The notes below the pieces were generated by a model. The model saw only the letters and a list, made by a program, of their open reading frames with translations, was not told where the DNA came from and made no database searches. Both the position numbers and the translations under genes were made by a program. 64,000 bases of DNA from Henriciella litoralis (GTDB lineage: Bacteria > Pseudomonadota > Alphaproteobacteria > Caulobacterales > Hyphomonadaceae). The stretch is from positions 2,388,407 to 2,452,406 of the forward strand of contig NZ_NCSS01000006.1 of NCBI RefSeq assembly GCF_002088935.1, read 5' to 3'. Shown here one piece after another: positions 26,135 through 34,437 of the stretch. Positions within the stretch are counted from its first letter, which is position 1, and the number at the start of each line of letters is the position of its first letter.

Positions 26135-28336
26135 CTAGAAGACGAGCCTGATGCCGCCGCGGATATTGCGTCCGGGGGCGGGAACCGTGTCTTTCAGGAC
26201 AGATGTTGCATAACGAACTTCTTCATCGGTGACGTTGCGCGCCTCGATGAACAGTTCTGTGCCTTCGCGGCCAAAGCCGGCATCTGCCAGTGAGAACGCG
26301 CCGCGCAGATCAAGCGTGGTGTAGCCATCCGTTGGAAGTTCGCCTTCGGCTGGATCGTCCTGATCGCCCGCAACAGTAACGCTTGCCCCGGCTTTCCAGA
26401 GGCCCCAGTCACCATCAAGGGCGGCGTTGAACGTGACCGGCGGAATGAGCGGCAGGTTGCCGCCATCATCAAGCTCGGCGGACACAAAGTCGACATTTGC
26501 CGTCGCACGCCAGTCGGCGCCGAGCGGGCCATCGGTCACTTCATAGTCGGCATAGATCTCGCCGCCGGTGAACCCGGCATCTTCTTGCTGGAAGAGGAAG
26601 ACCGGCAATCCATCGACCTCATCCACGAGTGCGCCGCCTTCCAGTGTCTCGCCCGGCGTCAGGTAGATGAAACCGTCAAAGTCTGCGTGGAAGAGGTTTG
26701 CACCGAAGCCGAAGCCATTGTCCCCGCGCCAGCGCACGGTGCCTTCGAGGTTCAGGCCGCGTTCCTTCTTGGTCGAGCTATTGCCGACTTCATACTGGCT
26801 TGTGGCGAGGTGTGCGCCATTGGCGAAGAGTTCGCTTTCTGTGGGCGCGCGTTCCGTCACGCTGAGCTGGGTGCCGACGAACCAGCCATTGTCCCAATGC
26901 TGGTGGAGGCCGAAAGACCCGGAGACGAGGTCGAAGTTGCGTTTGCCGAAGGTGGCGTTCTGAAGCTCAACCGCGTCATAGCGCAGGCCGCCTTCCACGC
27001 CAAAGCCGCCATCCCACTCACGGGTCTGATAGGCAAACAGGCCGGAAGACTTCGTGTCGGTCTTCGTGATGAAGGCTTCATCGCCAAAGGCGTTCAGCGA
27101 CTTGTCGAGGGTCTGGAAGCCGATGGCCCCTTCCCATTCGCCGAACAGGGTGCCGACTTCGACACGGCCTTCTGCCCCGTCACTGACATAGCGGGTGCCG
27201 GGTTCGCCGGGGGCCTCAAACTCGATATGTTCATAGTCAGCGATGGAGATGTTGGCGGCGACCTTCGTAAACGGCCCGCCATCAATATCGGCGCCCGCGC
27301 GGAAATCATAACGGGTCTGCTCAAGGTCGATGAAGGGCATCTCCTCCTCGCCTTCTTCATGCTCGTGCTCGTCATGATCCTCGCCTTCGTGATCATGCTC
27401 TTCGCCGTGCGCGTGGCTGTGTCCGGGGAGGCCATAAAGTGCGGTCTGTCGGCGAATCGCCAGGCCAGCAAAAGCATTGTCGCCGACCCAGGAGAAACCA
27501 GCTGCAAGCGATTCAGTCTCTGCGAAGGAGTTTTCCAGCGTGTCGCGGATCTCTTCCTCTTCATGCTCGTGGTCATGACCATCCTCGCCTTCATGGTCCT
27601 CGTCTTCGTGGTCATGTTCTTCATCGTGGTGATCTTCACCCTCCAGGGCCCGCAGGCGAGAGGATTCAGCGAAGCCTGGAATATCGTAATTATCGAAATC
27701 ACGCTTCGAGGCCGACAGGGAGAAAACGAACGGCCCGGCGACAAACTTGCCCTTCACCGCGCCTTCAGTGCCATCATTGACGCTGTTATAGGCCCCATAG
27801 GCTTCACCGGACATTGGCTCATCCGGGATCTCTTCGGCGATCAGGCCGTCGATGACATTGACCACGCCGCCAATCGCCTGGCCGCCATAGGCAAGGGCCG
27901 CTGGTCCGCGAAGGATCTCGATCTTGTCGGCATCAATGCCGTCAGACGCGACCTGATGGTCCGGGGAAGCTGCAGAGGCATCGATCACGCCGATGCCATT
28001 CGTCAGGACAAGGACCCGTTCAGCGCCGAGACCGCGAAGAACCGGGCGGCTCGCGGCCTGGCCGAAGTGTGTGGTGGAAACGCCGGGCTGGTTGTCCAGC
28101 GTATTGCCGAGCGAGGCCTGCAGCGACTGTACAATATCCTCGCGCGTGACGGCGGAGGCGTTGCCGATCATTTCATCTGTTTCGCGTTGCGGGCCAACGC
28201 CGGATACGATGACAGTGGACAGACGTTCAGGCGCTTCGGTTTCAGAAGCAGTGTCGACGGATTGTGCGAAGGCGAGCGGGCAGGCGCTCAGCAGGAGAGT
28301 TGCCGCAAATGCGCGGCGAAGTGGTTTCGGTGACAT
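26135..28336 (-). CDS. ZnuD-like TonB-dependent zinc receptor with His-rich loops
   Basis: This is a 733-residue outer-membrane receptor. A signal peptide ends at AFAQS (about 25). The plug holds DNQPGVSTTHFGQAASRPVLRGLG and the IEILRGPAALAYGGQAIGG box, followed by a beta barrel ending IRGGIRLVF. Two extracellular-loop segments, at about residues 230-262 and 302-333, are runs of His, Asp and Glu, a hallmark of ZnuD zinc receptors. The start at 28336 has AAGGAC upstream; an ATG at 28357 would add a non-signal leader. The 100-residue gene ahead of it and the Zur-box-like site at 28700 form the likely transcription unit. The role is high-affinity zinc entry across the outer membrane (family knowledge). 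Confidence 0.92.
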   Translation of the reverse strand: MSPKPLRRAFAATLLLSACPLAFAQSVDTASETEAPERLSTVIVSGVGPQRETDEMIGNASAVTREDIVQSLQASLGNTLDNQPGVSTTHFGQAASRPVLRGLGAERVLVLTNGIGVIDASAASPDHQVASDGIDADKIEILRGPAALAYGGQAIGGVVNVIDGLIAEEIPDEPMSGEAYGAYNSVNDGTEGAVKGKFVAGPFVFSLSASKRDFDNYDIPGFAESSRLRALEGEDHHDEEHDHEDEDHEGEDGHDHEHEEEEIRDTLENSFAETESLAAGFSWVGDNAFAGLAIRRQTALYGLPGHSHAHGEEHDHEGEDHDEHEHEEGEEEMPFIDLEQTRYDFRAGADIDGGPFTKVAANISIADYEHIEFEAPGEPGTRYVSDGAEGRVEVGTLFGEWEGAIGFQTLDKSLNAFGDEAFITKTDTKSSGLFAYQTREWDGGFGVEGGLRYDAVELQNATFGKRNFDLVSGSFGLHQHWDNGWFVGTQLSVTERAPTESELFANGAHLATSQYEVGNSSTKKERGLNLEGTVRWRGDNGFGFGANLFHADFDGFIYLTPGETLEGGALVDEVDGLPVFLFQQEDAGFTGGEIYADYEVTDGPLGADWRATANVDFVSAELDDGGNLPLIPPVTFNAALDGDWGLWKAGASVTVAGDQDDPAEGELPTDGYTTLDLRGAFSLADAGFGREGTELFIEARNVTDEEVRYATSVLKDTVPAPGRNIRGGIRLVF

Positions 28337-28396
28337 GGGTGTCAGTCCTTCAATCAATAGGAGGCAGCCCGTCCGGTTGGCGGGCGTTAAAGTTCG

Positions 28397-28699
28397 CTAT
28401 TGCTGAAGGATGGGTGGACTTCGCGGCGGCGGCGCGCGGCCGGGTGGCTGCGACCATGGGCGGAACTCCAGAACCGGCTGGGAAATGGCGATCCGCGTGC
28501 GGAAAGGCAGCGGGAGTTGCGGTGTGACAGGGATCGGCGCGACTTCCGTCGTGACCGCATGCAGGTCACACGAAATTCCATAGTGCTCATGGGGCTGTTC
28601 GCCATGGGCCGCAGCGTCAAGCAGGGCTGCGCCCTGAACCCAGAGGAACAGAGCGGCAATCAGCGCCTTTAAGGCTATGGAAGATCTCACAAACCGCAT
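28397..28699 (-). CDS. Small exported protein co-transcribed with the zinc receptor
   Basis: The 100-residue product has a signal peptide (ALKALIAALFLWVQGAAL) and a short His-containing stretch (AAHGEQPHEHYGISCDLH). A proline-rich tail ends in GRAPPPRSPP. This resembles DUF2946-like small secreted proteins found near metal transport genes, though that assignment is from memory of the pattern. It lies 60 bases upstream of the ZnuD-like gene on the same strand. The start codon directly abuts the Zur-box-like site and lacks a ribosome binding site, so a leaderless mRNA or an internal GTG at 28688-28690 is possible. Confidence 0.65.
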   Translation of the reverse strand: MRFVRSSIALKALIAALFLWVQGAALLDAAAHGEQPHEHYGISCDLHAVTTEVAPIPVTPQLPLPFRTRIAISQPVLEFRPWSQPPGRAPPPRSPPILQQ

Positions 28700-28720
28700 T
28701 TTGTTACGAGATAACAAAAA
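28700..28720. promoter_or_regulatory. Zur-box-like palindrome
   Basis: TTTTGTTA-CGAGA-TAACAAAA is an eight-base perfect inverted repeat with a five-base centre. It contains TGTTA-N5-TAACA, which has the half-sites of the alphaproteobacterial Zur motif TGTTATANTATAACA. It sits immediately upstream of the small-protein/ZnuD-like unit. Confidence 0.7.
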
Positions 28721-28988
28721 CGCGTGACGACGCAAGGCGCCAGAACAGGGCCGCTGCTGTGGCGGGCATGTTTGACACGAAATTGCTACGATTCTGGCGC
28801 AATCTTGGTGAGATTACATGCATTCTGGAACCGTATTGCAACACAGGAATTATAATTATTCAAACATGGCATGAATTGATGCTCAGGGACTCGGAGATAC
28901 CAGGCATCCATGTTAGTTTGATAGTTCTAGGTCGCTCGATCGCCTGACGTGAGTGTGGGCCGAGCCAGAAAAGGGTTTGATTGCAAGG

Positions 28989-29780
28989 ATGCTTATATCA
29001 ATCGCCGCGCTTACGTTTGTTAGCTGCCAGGGGTGCACACCAGCGCCTGCGGTTGAGCCCTCTTCGACATCAGAAACCCAATACATCATATCATCGAGAT
29101 TAGAGGCGCCCGAGCCCCTCGTCGATATGAAGTCCTCTTTTTCATTGTCGCAGGGACAGACGACAAACGCGCCGCCTATCGCCGTGCAGCCTTTTACCTC
29201 CCGCACGCGCGGGCCTGTGAGTGTTGATTATCGCACGACTGAAGCCCTCGGAAGCGTGCGCATGTCTGGCGCGGCACCGATTGTCGATTTTGAACGCCGT
29301 CGCCGCACAGCGAATATCGCAAATCCTGTTCGGTCCGTGCGTGACTTTGATGCCGAGATGGAATTCTCCGCATCGACAGAGCAGACGGGCCTTGGCTTTG
29401 ATGTGGGGGTCGTTCCTCGGGTCAGCGTCAAGGAAGACGGTGAGTTTGCGCAGCGCAGCTTCGGTGGTGAAATCCGGATTGGCCAGAATTTCGATCAACG
29501 CGGTAAAGATGTGGATGCCAAAAGCTGGTATCTTTTCGCCGCTGCTGATGGTGAGGCCCTGGTTTACGAACCCGATGATGGCCGCAGCTTTACAAACAGC
29601 ATGGCCCTTCGTGACCAGGTCACGGTCGGTGACATGCAGGCCGGTGTTTCCTTCACACGCGGCGCCGGACAGCTTTCGCTGAGCTATATTCACCGCGAGG
29701 TCGAATATAATGAGCGGGGCCTTCGCGGGCAGCAGGCCTCTGAAGACTTTGCGGGCGTCAGCTTCACGATTCGCCGCTAA
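28989..29780 (+). CDS. Exported, possibly outer-membrane protein of unknown function
   Basis: The 263-residue product starts MLISIAALTFVSCQGC, a possible lipoprotein signal. After a low-complexity region it has alternating beta-strand patterns from about residue 120 (GFDVGVVPRVSV, SFGGEIRIGQNF, KSWYLFAAADGEALV). It ends with SFTRGAGQLSLSYIHREVEYN and a last strand FAGVSFTIRR. The C-terminal half recalls small beta barrels such as the LpxR group, but this is only a resemblance. Start choice is uncertain; an in-frame GTG lies at 28953. Confidence 0.55.
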   Translation: MLISIAALTFVSCQGCTPAPAVEPSSTSETQYIISSRLEAPEPLVDMKSSFSLSQGQTTNAPPIAVQPFTSRTRGPVSVDYRTTEALGSVRMSGAAPIVDFERRRRTANIANPVRSVRDFDAEMEFSASTEQTGLGFDVGVVPRVSVKEDGEFAQRSFGGEIRIGQNFDQRGKDVDAKSWYLFAAADGEALVYEPDDGRSFTNSMALRDQVTVGDMQAGVSFTRGAGQLSLSYIHREVEYNERGLRGQQASEDFAGVSFTIRR

Positions 29781-29902
29781 GGCATTCCAGATAATATGGA
29801 TTGAGCCGTAGCGGGTCTGCCTGCTTGGCGGCTGTGCGCCTTTATTTGGTGTAATCCTGTCCACAGGGCTGGCTCAGCCTGTGGAAATGCAAGTCTCATC
29901 AG

Positions 29903-29950
29903 CGGATATATCTTGCGCATCTTTACCCATTTTGGCACTATATGTGGTGC
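29903..29950. promoter_or_regulatory. NrdR-box pair upstream of nrdB
   Basis: GCACTATATGTGGTGC (29935-29950) matches the NrdR consensus at 12 of 16. A second site around GATATATCTTG (29903-29918, about 9 of 16) is centred 32 bases upstream. The same pair layout occurs at nrdA, which supports joint control of the split genes. Confidence 0.65.
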
Positions 29951-29974
29951 TGATGACAGGGAAAGGCGCGACCA

Positions 29975-31000
29975 ATGGCAGACGGTATCATTCAAATTCC
30001 AGGTCTTCTCAAGCCAAGCAAGGCTTATAAGCCTTTCCGGTATCCGTGGGCGTATGACTTCTGGAAAATCCAGCAACAGGTGCACTGGCTGCCGGAAGAA
30101 GTGCCGCTGGGCGAGGATTGCAAGGATTGGTCGAACAAGTTGACCGACAAGGAGCGTAATCTGCTGACGCAGATTTTCCGCTTCTTCACGCAGTCTGACG
30201 TCGAAGTCGGCGCCAACTACATGGAAAACTACATGCCGCTCTTCAAGCCGGTTGAAGTGCGCATGATGCTGGCGGCGTTTTCGAACATGGAGACGGTCCA
30301 CATTGCAGCCTACGCGCTGCTTTTGGAGACGATCGGCATGCCGGACAGTGAGTTTGGCGCCTTCATGGAATATGAGGAGATGGCCGCCAAGCACGACTAT
30401 CTCGGCCAGTTCGGCGTTGGGTCGGACAAGGATATTCTGACCAGCATGGCTGTTTTCGGCGGCTTCACCGAAGGCCTTCAGCTGTTTGCCTCCTTCGCGA
30501 TGCTGATGAACTTTCCGCGCTTCAACAAGATGAAGGGGATGGGGCAGATCGTGTCCTGGTCCGTGCGCGATGAGTCGCTGCACTGCGAAGGCATGATGAA
30601 GATGTTTCACACCTTCGCTGAAGAGACCGGCGCACTGACCAAGTCAGTGAAGGACGACATCGCCGATTGCTGTCAGACCGTGGTGAAGCTCGAAGACAAG
30701 TTCATTGATCTCGCCTTCGAGGCCGGCGAAGTGCAGGGGATGACCCCGCAGGACATCAAGAATTATATCCGCTACATCGCTGACTGGCGCATGGGGCAAC
30801 TGAAGCTCGACCCGATCTACGGTGTCGACAAACACCCGATCCCGTGGCTGACCGAGATTCTGAACGGCGTCGAGCATGCCAACTTCTTCGAAGCGCGCGC
30901 GACAGAGTATTCCAAGGGTGCAACGTCCGGTGACTGGCATGGCGACGATGGCGTCTGGTCAACGTTCGACAAGCAGAAGCGGACGGTCGCCGCCGAGTAG
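29975..31000 (+). CDS. nrdB: Class Ia ribonucleoside-diphosphate reductase, small (radical) subunit
   Basis: This 341-residue ferritin-like subunit generates the tyrosyl radical used by NrdA. The di-metal ligands and radical site can be lined up with E. coli NrdB: Asp75 (QSDVE), Glu106 and His109 (METVH), Tyr113 (radical), Glu166 (FTEGLQ), Glu200 and His203 (RDESLH). No ATP-cone precedes the core, so neither subunit carries one. It lies 6.2 kb from nrdA on the same strand with six genes between them, three transcribed the other way or unrelated. It has its own NrdR-box pair and terminator. Confidence 0.96.
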   Translation: MADGIIQIPGLLKPSKAYKPFRYPWAYDFWKIQQQVHWLPEEVPLGEDCKDWSNKLTDKERNLLTQIFRFFTQSDVEVGANYMENYMPLFKPVEVRMMLAAFSNMETVHIAAYALLLETIGMPDSEFGAFMEYEEMAAKHDYLGQFGVGSDKDILTSMAVFGGFTEGLQLFASFAMLMNFPRFNKMKGMGQIVSWSVRDESLHCEGMMKMFHTFAEETGALTKSVKDDIADCCQTVVKLEDKFIDLAFEAGEVQGMTPQDIKNYIRYIADWRMGQLKLDPIYGVDKHPIPWLTEILNGVEHANFFEARATEYSKGATSGDWHGDDGVWSTFDKQKRTVAAE

Positions 31001-31036
31001 CCGCCTAGGTTTCAAGCGGCGCGATCCGCACAAAAG

Positions 31037-31071
31037 AAAAAAGGGCGCAACCAGCTGGTCGCGCCCTTTTT
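31037..31071 (+). terminator. Terminator after nrdB
   Basis: AAAAAGGGCGC pairs with GCGCCCTTTTT around a 12-base loop and has a T-run on the + strand. The A-run on the other side could also serve the convergent DUF4167 gene. Confidence 0.9.
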
Positions 31072-31108
31072 GTTAGCCTTGAGATCAAGTCTGATCGTAC
31101 GGCTGATC

Positions 31109-31777
31109 TTATTCCGCAGCTTCAGCCGGGCTTTTCTCGCTCGATGAATCGTCGCTTGAAGCTTCAGGGCGGCCGCGCGACAAGGTCGACATCACGCCAT
31201 CCGTATCGGCGCTGGCGGCAGCGTCGGTCTTCTTGCGATAGGTGCGGCGCTTAGGCTTTTCTTCGGTTTTCTTGTCGTCAGCCTTTTTGCTGTCGTCGCT
31301 CTGCTCGGCGTCGATGACCTTCATCGGGTCGTCTTCAGTTTTCGGCTTGCGGCTGCGTGAGGACGTGGCGCGAGGCTTTTTCTCGCGCTCTTTCTTCTCA
31401 CTGTCCTTCCGGGAGTTGTTGGAAGACTCCTGGCTGTCATTGTCAGACCGGTTCGACGACTCATTATTGTCATCGTTCGACGAATTATTGTTGTCATCGT
31501 CGTCTGACGAATTGTCGTCATTGCGGTTCTGATTCTTGTCTTTCTGGAAGCTGGCCACGATGCGAGCATAGTGCTCAGCATGCTGGAAATGGGCCTCAGC
31601 CTTGACCCGATCACCCGCTGTCAGGGCGTCGCGCGCATATTGCTGGTATTTGTCCAGAATCTGCTGGGCAGATCCCCGGATTTTCACATCCGGTCCGGTG
31701 CTTTCATAGTGCCGGTTCGGATTGTTGTTGTTATTGTTGCTGCCTGAACGGCGGCCGCGTCCGCGCTTGCGTTGCAT
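31109..31777 (-). CDS. DUF4167 protein
   Basis: The 222-residue product begins with a basic, RNA-binding-like leader (MQRKRGRGRRSG), then an Asn run, then the DUF4167 core at about residues 28-80 (VKIRGSAQQILDKYQQYARDALTAGDRVKAEAHFQHAEHYAR). The remainder is a disordered tail of Asn, Asp, Ser and Lys. This domain is typical of alphaproteobacteria and lies beside prfA-prmC in many of them, as here. Its function is unknown; the charged ends suggest nucleic acid or ribosome contact. Confidence 0.9.
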   Translation of the reverse strand: MQRKRGRGRRSGSNNNNNNPNRHYESTGPDVKIRGSAQQILDKYQQYARDALTAGDRVKAEAHFQHAEHYARIVASFQKDKNQNRNDDNSSDDDDNNNSSNDDNNESSNRSDNDSQESSNNSRKDSEKKEREKKPRATSSRSRKPKTEDDPMKVIDAEQSDDSKKADDKKTEEKPKRRTYRKKTDAAASADTDGVMSTLSRGRPEASSDDSSSEKSPAEAAE

Positions 31778-31954
31778 ACGCTAGATTCCTGATCCCATTG
31801 TGTCCGTTGTATCAGACCCTTTGCGTCTCATCCCGGCTGGGAATAACTCGGTGATGTTTCGCTTGCTCCCGGCGGGGCTCTGAATATGTAGAGCCGCCTG
31901 CCCGATAACTGCTGTAGCGTGCATTTGCAGGTTCGCCAAGCCCCTGACTGCGGA

Positions 31955-32809
31955 TCAGCGCCTGGCGCAGACGACGCGGTCTCTCTGACCGCTATCCTGA
32001 CGACAGCTGATCGAGTTAAACCCCGCGCGATCTAGAAGCGCCATTACAGCTTCGCGCTGGTCAAAGCCGATCTCGAAGACAAGCCATGCGTCCGGCTTCA
32101 TCTGCTCTGCGGCAAGATCAATTATGCTTTGATAAGCCTCAAGTCCGCTCGCGCCCCCGTCGAGCGCGACATGGGGCTCGAACGCCCGCACGCTTTCATC
32201 GAGCGTGTCGATGACATCTGTGCGGATGTAGGGCGGATTGGAGATAATGAGGTCCATCTCGGCCCAGCCGGCCCAGTCCGACCAGCTCATCGTCTCGATG
32301 TGGCCCCGATCGGAAAGGTTGTGCATGGCAAGGTTTCGAGTGGCAATAGCGGCGGCTGGCGCTGATTGTTCAATGCCGACGCCCTGAAGGCCAGGATGAT
32401 TGGCGAGCAATGTTATCAGCAGACAGCCCGTGCCGGTGCCAAGATCAGCGACCTTCACGTCCCGGCCCAAAGGCAAACGTGCCAGCGCCTCATCAACTAC
32501 AACTTCGCTGTCGAGACGCGGGATGAGCGTGTCGGACGTGCAGTGAAAGGCGAGGCCGTAGAACCAGGCTTCATTGGTCAGATGCTCGTAAGGCTCGCCA
32601 GTTGCGCGGCGTTCAACAAGCGCGAAGAAACGGCCTCGCTGGTCTGCCGGCATTGGATCGTTTTCGATGCCGATGAGGCCAGCGGCATCCTTGCCGCAAA
32701 CATGTTGCATCAGGTGGCGGGCTTCGCGCGCTGGCCGATCTATTCGAGCGCCTGCGAGTCGCTCAGATGCCGTCTTCAGATGAGCCCGGTAGCTATCCTT
32801 GTCATGCAT
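31955..32809 (-). CDS. prmC: Release factor glutamine N5-methyltransferase
   Basis: The product methylates the Gln of the GGQ motif in release factors, using S-adenosylmethionine. It has 284 residues. The SAM-binding loop is [16 protein letters not shown] near 118, and the catalytic NPPY is in IISNPPYIR near 190. It overlaps the end of its substrate gene prfA by eight bases, so they are made together. Confidence 0.95.
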   Translation of the reverse strand: MHDKDSYRAHLKTASERLAGARIDRPAREARHLMQHVCGKDAAGLIGIENDPMPADQRGRFFALVERRATGEPYEHLTNEAWFYGLAFHCTSDTLIPRLDSEVVVDEALARLPLGRDVKVADLGTGTGCLLITLLANHPGLQGVGIEQSAPAAAIATRNLAMHNLSDRGHIETMSWSDWAGWAEMDLIISNPPYIRTDVIDTLDESVRAFEPHVALDGGASGLEAYQSIIDLAAEQMKPDAWLVFEIGFDQREAVMALLDRAGFNSISCRQDSGQRDRVVCARR

Positions 32810-33878
32810 CTTCGTCCATCGCAGCCAGCTTGCGTGCCTGATCCTCGGAAATCAGCGCCGTGATGACTTCGTCCAGCTTGTCGCCAGCAATGACCTTGTC
32901 GAGCGAGTAGAGGGTAAGATTGATGCGGTGGTCGCTGACCCGGTTTTCCGGAAAATTGTAGGTGCGGACCTTCTGGGAGCGGTCGCCCGAGCCGATCTGT
33001 TCTGAACGGGCTTCTGCGCGGGCCGCATCCTTTTCGGCGCGCTCACGCTCATAGAGGCGGATCTTGAGCTGATCCATCGCCTTCTCGCGGTTCACGTGCT
33101 GGGACTTTTCCGAACTCGTCGTCACGATACCGGTGGGGAGGTGAGTGATCCGCACGGCCGAGTCGGTCGTGTTGACGTGCTGGCCGCCGGCGCCGGACGA
33201 GCGCATTGTGTCGATCCGGATATCTTCTTGGCGAACCTCGATCTCGATATTCTCTGGTGCGGGCAGCACAGCAACGGTCGCGGCCGATGTGTGGATGCGT
33301 CCGCCGCTTTCAGTGTCCGGCACGCGCTGGACGCGGTGGACGCCGCTTTCCCATTTCATACGGCCGAAAACGCCGTCGCCTTCGATGTTGGCGATCACTT
33401 CCTTATAGCCGCCGACGTCGCCTTCAGACATTGAGACGACATCCACTTTCCAGCCTTCGAGCTGGGCGTAGCGGGAATACATCCGGAAAAGGTCGCCTGC
33501 GAACAGGGCCGCTTCGTCGCCGCCCGTGCCGGCGCGCACTTCCAGAACGACGCTCGCCTTGTCGTCGACATCCTTGGGGATGAGCAGAAGCTGGACTTCT
33601 TTTTCCAGTGCGGGCAGGCGTTCCTTGATGTCGTAATATTCTTCCGAGGCGAGCTCGGCCATCTCCTTGTCCGCGCCGTTCATCATTGTCTCGGCGTCTT
33701 TCAGCTCTGACTGTAATTCTATGAGGGCACGCGCCTTTTCGGCGACGGGGCGCAGTTCAGAATGCTCACGCGAGAGCGCAACGATCTCGTCGCTGTCTGT
33801 GGTCGAGCCCATACGGGCCTCGACTTCGTCAAACCGGTCGATGACCTGTTCAAGTCGGGAAGTGGGTATAGAAGCCAT
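32802..33878 (-). CDS. prfA: Peptide chain release factor 1
   Basis: The product ends translation at UAA and UAG codons. It has 358 residues, the family length. The stop-codon-reading tripeptide loop is in [10 protein letters not shown] (P-x-T type, release factor 1 rather than 2), and the catalytic GGQ is in [17 protein letters not shown] near residue 230. It is followed by prmC with an eight-base overlap. Confidence 0.97.
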   Translation of the reverse strand: MASIPTSRLEQVIDRFDEVEARMGSTTDSDEIVALSREHSELRPVAEKARALIELQSELKDAETMMNGADKEMAELASEEYYDIKERLPALEKEVQLLLIPKDVDDKASVVLEVRAGTGGDEAALFAGDLFRMYSRYAQLEGWKVDVVSMSEGDVGGYKEVIANIEGDGVFGRMKWESGVHRVQRVPDTESGGRIHTSAATVAVLPAPENIEIEVRQEDIRIDTMRSSGAGGQHVNTTDSAVRITHLPTGIVTTSSEKSQHVNREKAMDQLKIRLYERERAEKDAARAEARSEQIGSGDRSQKVRTYNFPENRVSDHRINLTLYSLDKVIAGDKLDEVITALISEDQARKLAAMDEDA

Positions 33879-33967
33879 GGTCCGCCATCTAAACCGGAAT
33901 GGCGATTGGGGGAAGCGGGGTCATGCGGCAGATGTAGGCCGACCGGGCGCGGCGGCCTTTTGCCAGC

Positions 33968-34417
33968 TTAGCCCGCGATACCCGGACTTGTGAGGACGCG
34001 GATCACTTCCTTGCCGGCCATCACCATGAGAACCAGCGTGCTGATCGCAAAGACCAGAAAGCGGTTGGTGACCTTGGAGGACAGGATCTGCACCAGAGAG
34101 TGGATGACGCGAAGCAGGACATAGGCCCAGGCCAGATACATGAAGATATTGTCGCCGCCGCCGGTCAGCGCTGCGAAGAAGACCAGCGCGTAGAAGAGTG
34201 TCGGCTGCTCATGCAGGTGATTGTAATTGTCCGCAATGGAGCGGACGTTTGCGGGGATCTTGGAATTGTAGCCTGCGTCCGGGTGGCGCGCATCGTCAGG
34301 GTTGATGCCGGCTTTTGCGAAGGCCGGAATGCGCGTCAGATACATCCAGACGAATATGATGAGCGTCCAGACGATCAGCGCCAGGACGGGCAGCAGGTCT
34401 TCGGTTTGAAATGGCAT
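33968..34417 (-). CDS. MAPEG-family membrane protein
   Basis: The 149-residue product has four transmembrane helices. The loop NVRSIADNYNHLHEQPTLFYALV after the first helix matches the conserved R/N/E pattern of the MAPEG family (microsomal glutathione transferase-like). Bacterial members are mostly uncharacterised. The start at 34417 is chosen because the hydrophobic helix begins soon after. It is 20 bases downstream of the CE15-like gene and probably co-transcribed. Confidence 0.82.
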   Translation of the reverse strand: MPFQTEDLLPVLALIVWTLIIFVWMYLTRIPAFAKAGINPDDARHPDAGYNSKIPANVRSIADNYNHLHEQPTLFYALVFFAALTGGGDNIFMYLAWAYVLLRVIHSLVQILSSKVTNRFLVFAISTLVLMVMAGKEVIRVLTSPGIAG

Positions 34418-34437
34418 TTGGCTTTCCCCCAATATGA

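Noticed and set aside
27340..27645. Two similar purine/pyrimidine-biased repeats
   Set aside because: They encode the His/Asp/Glu-rich loops of the zinc receptor; the similarity comes from the amino-acid bias.
26585..28333. 582-codon open frame on the + strand
   Set aside because: It lies wholly opposite the ZnuD-like gene, which has clear plug and barrel motifs. The antisense frame has no domain and stays open because of codon bias in high-GC DNA.
28847..28861. GAATTATAATTATTC imperfect palindrome
   Set aside because: It lies in an A/T-rich stretch where such dyads are common, and it matches no metal or nutrient operator well.
31420..31530. Repeated GACGAATTATTGTTGTCATC-like units
   Set aside because: They are codons of the low-complexity Asn/Asp/Ser tail of the DUF4167 protein, not a DNA repeat element or CRISPR.
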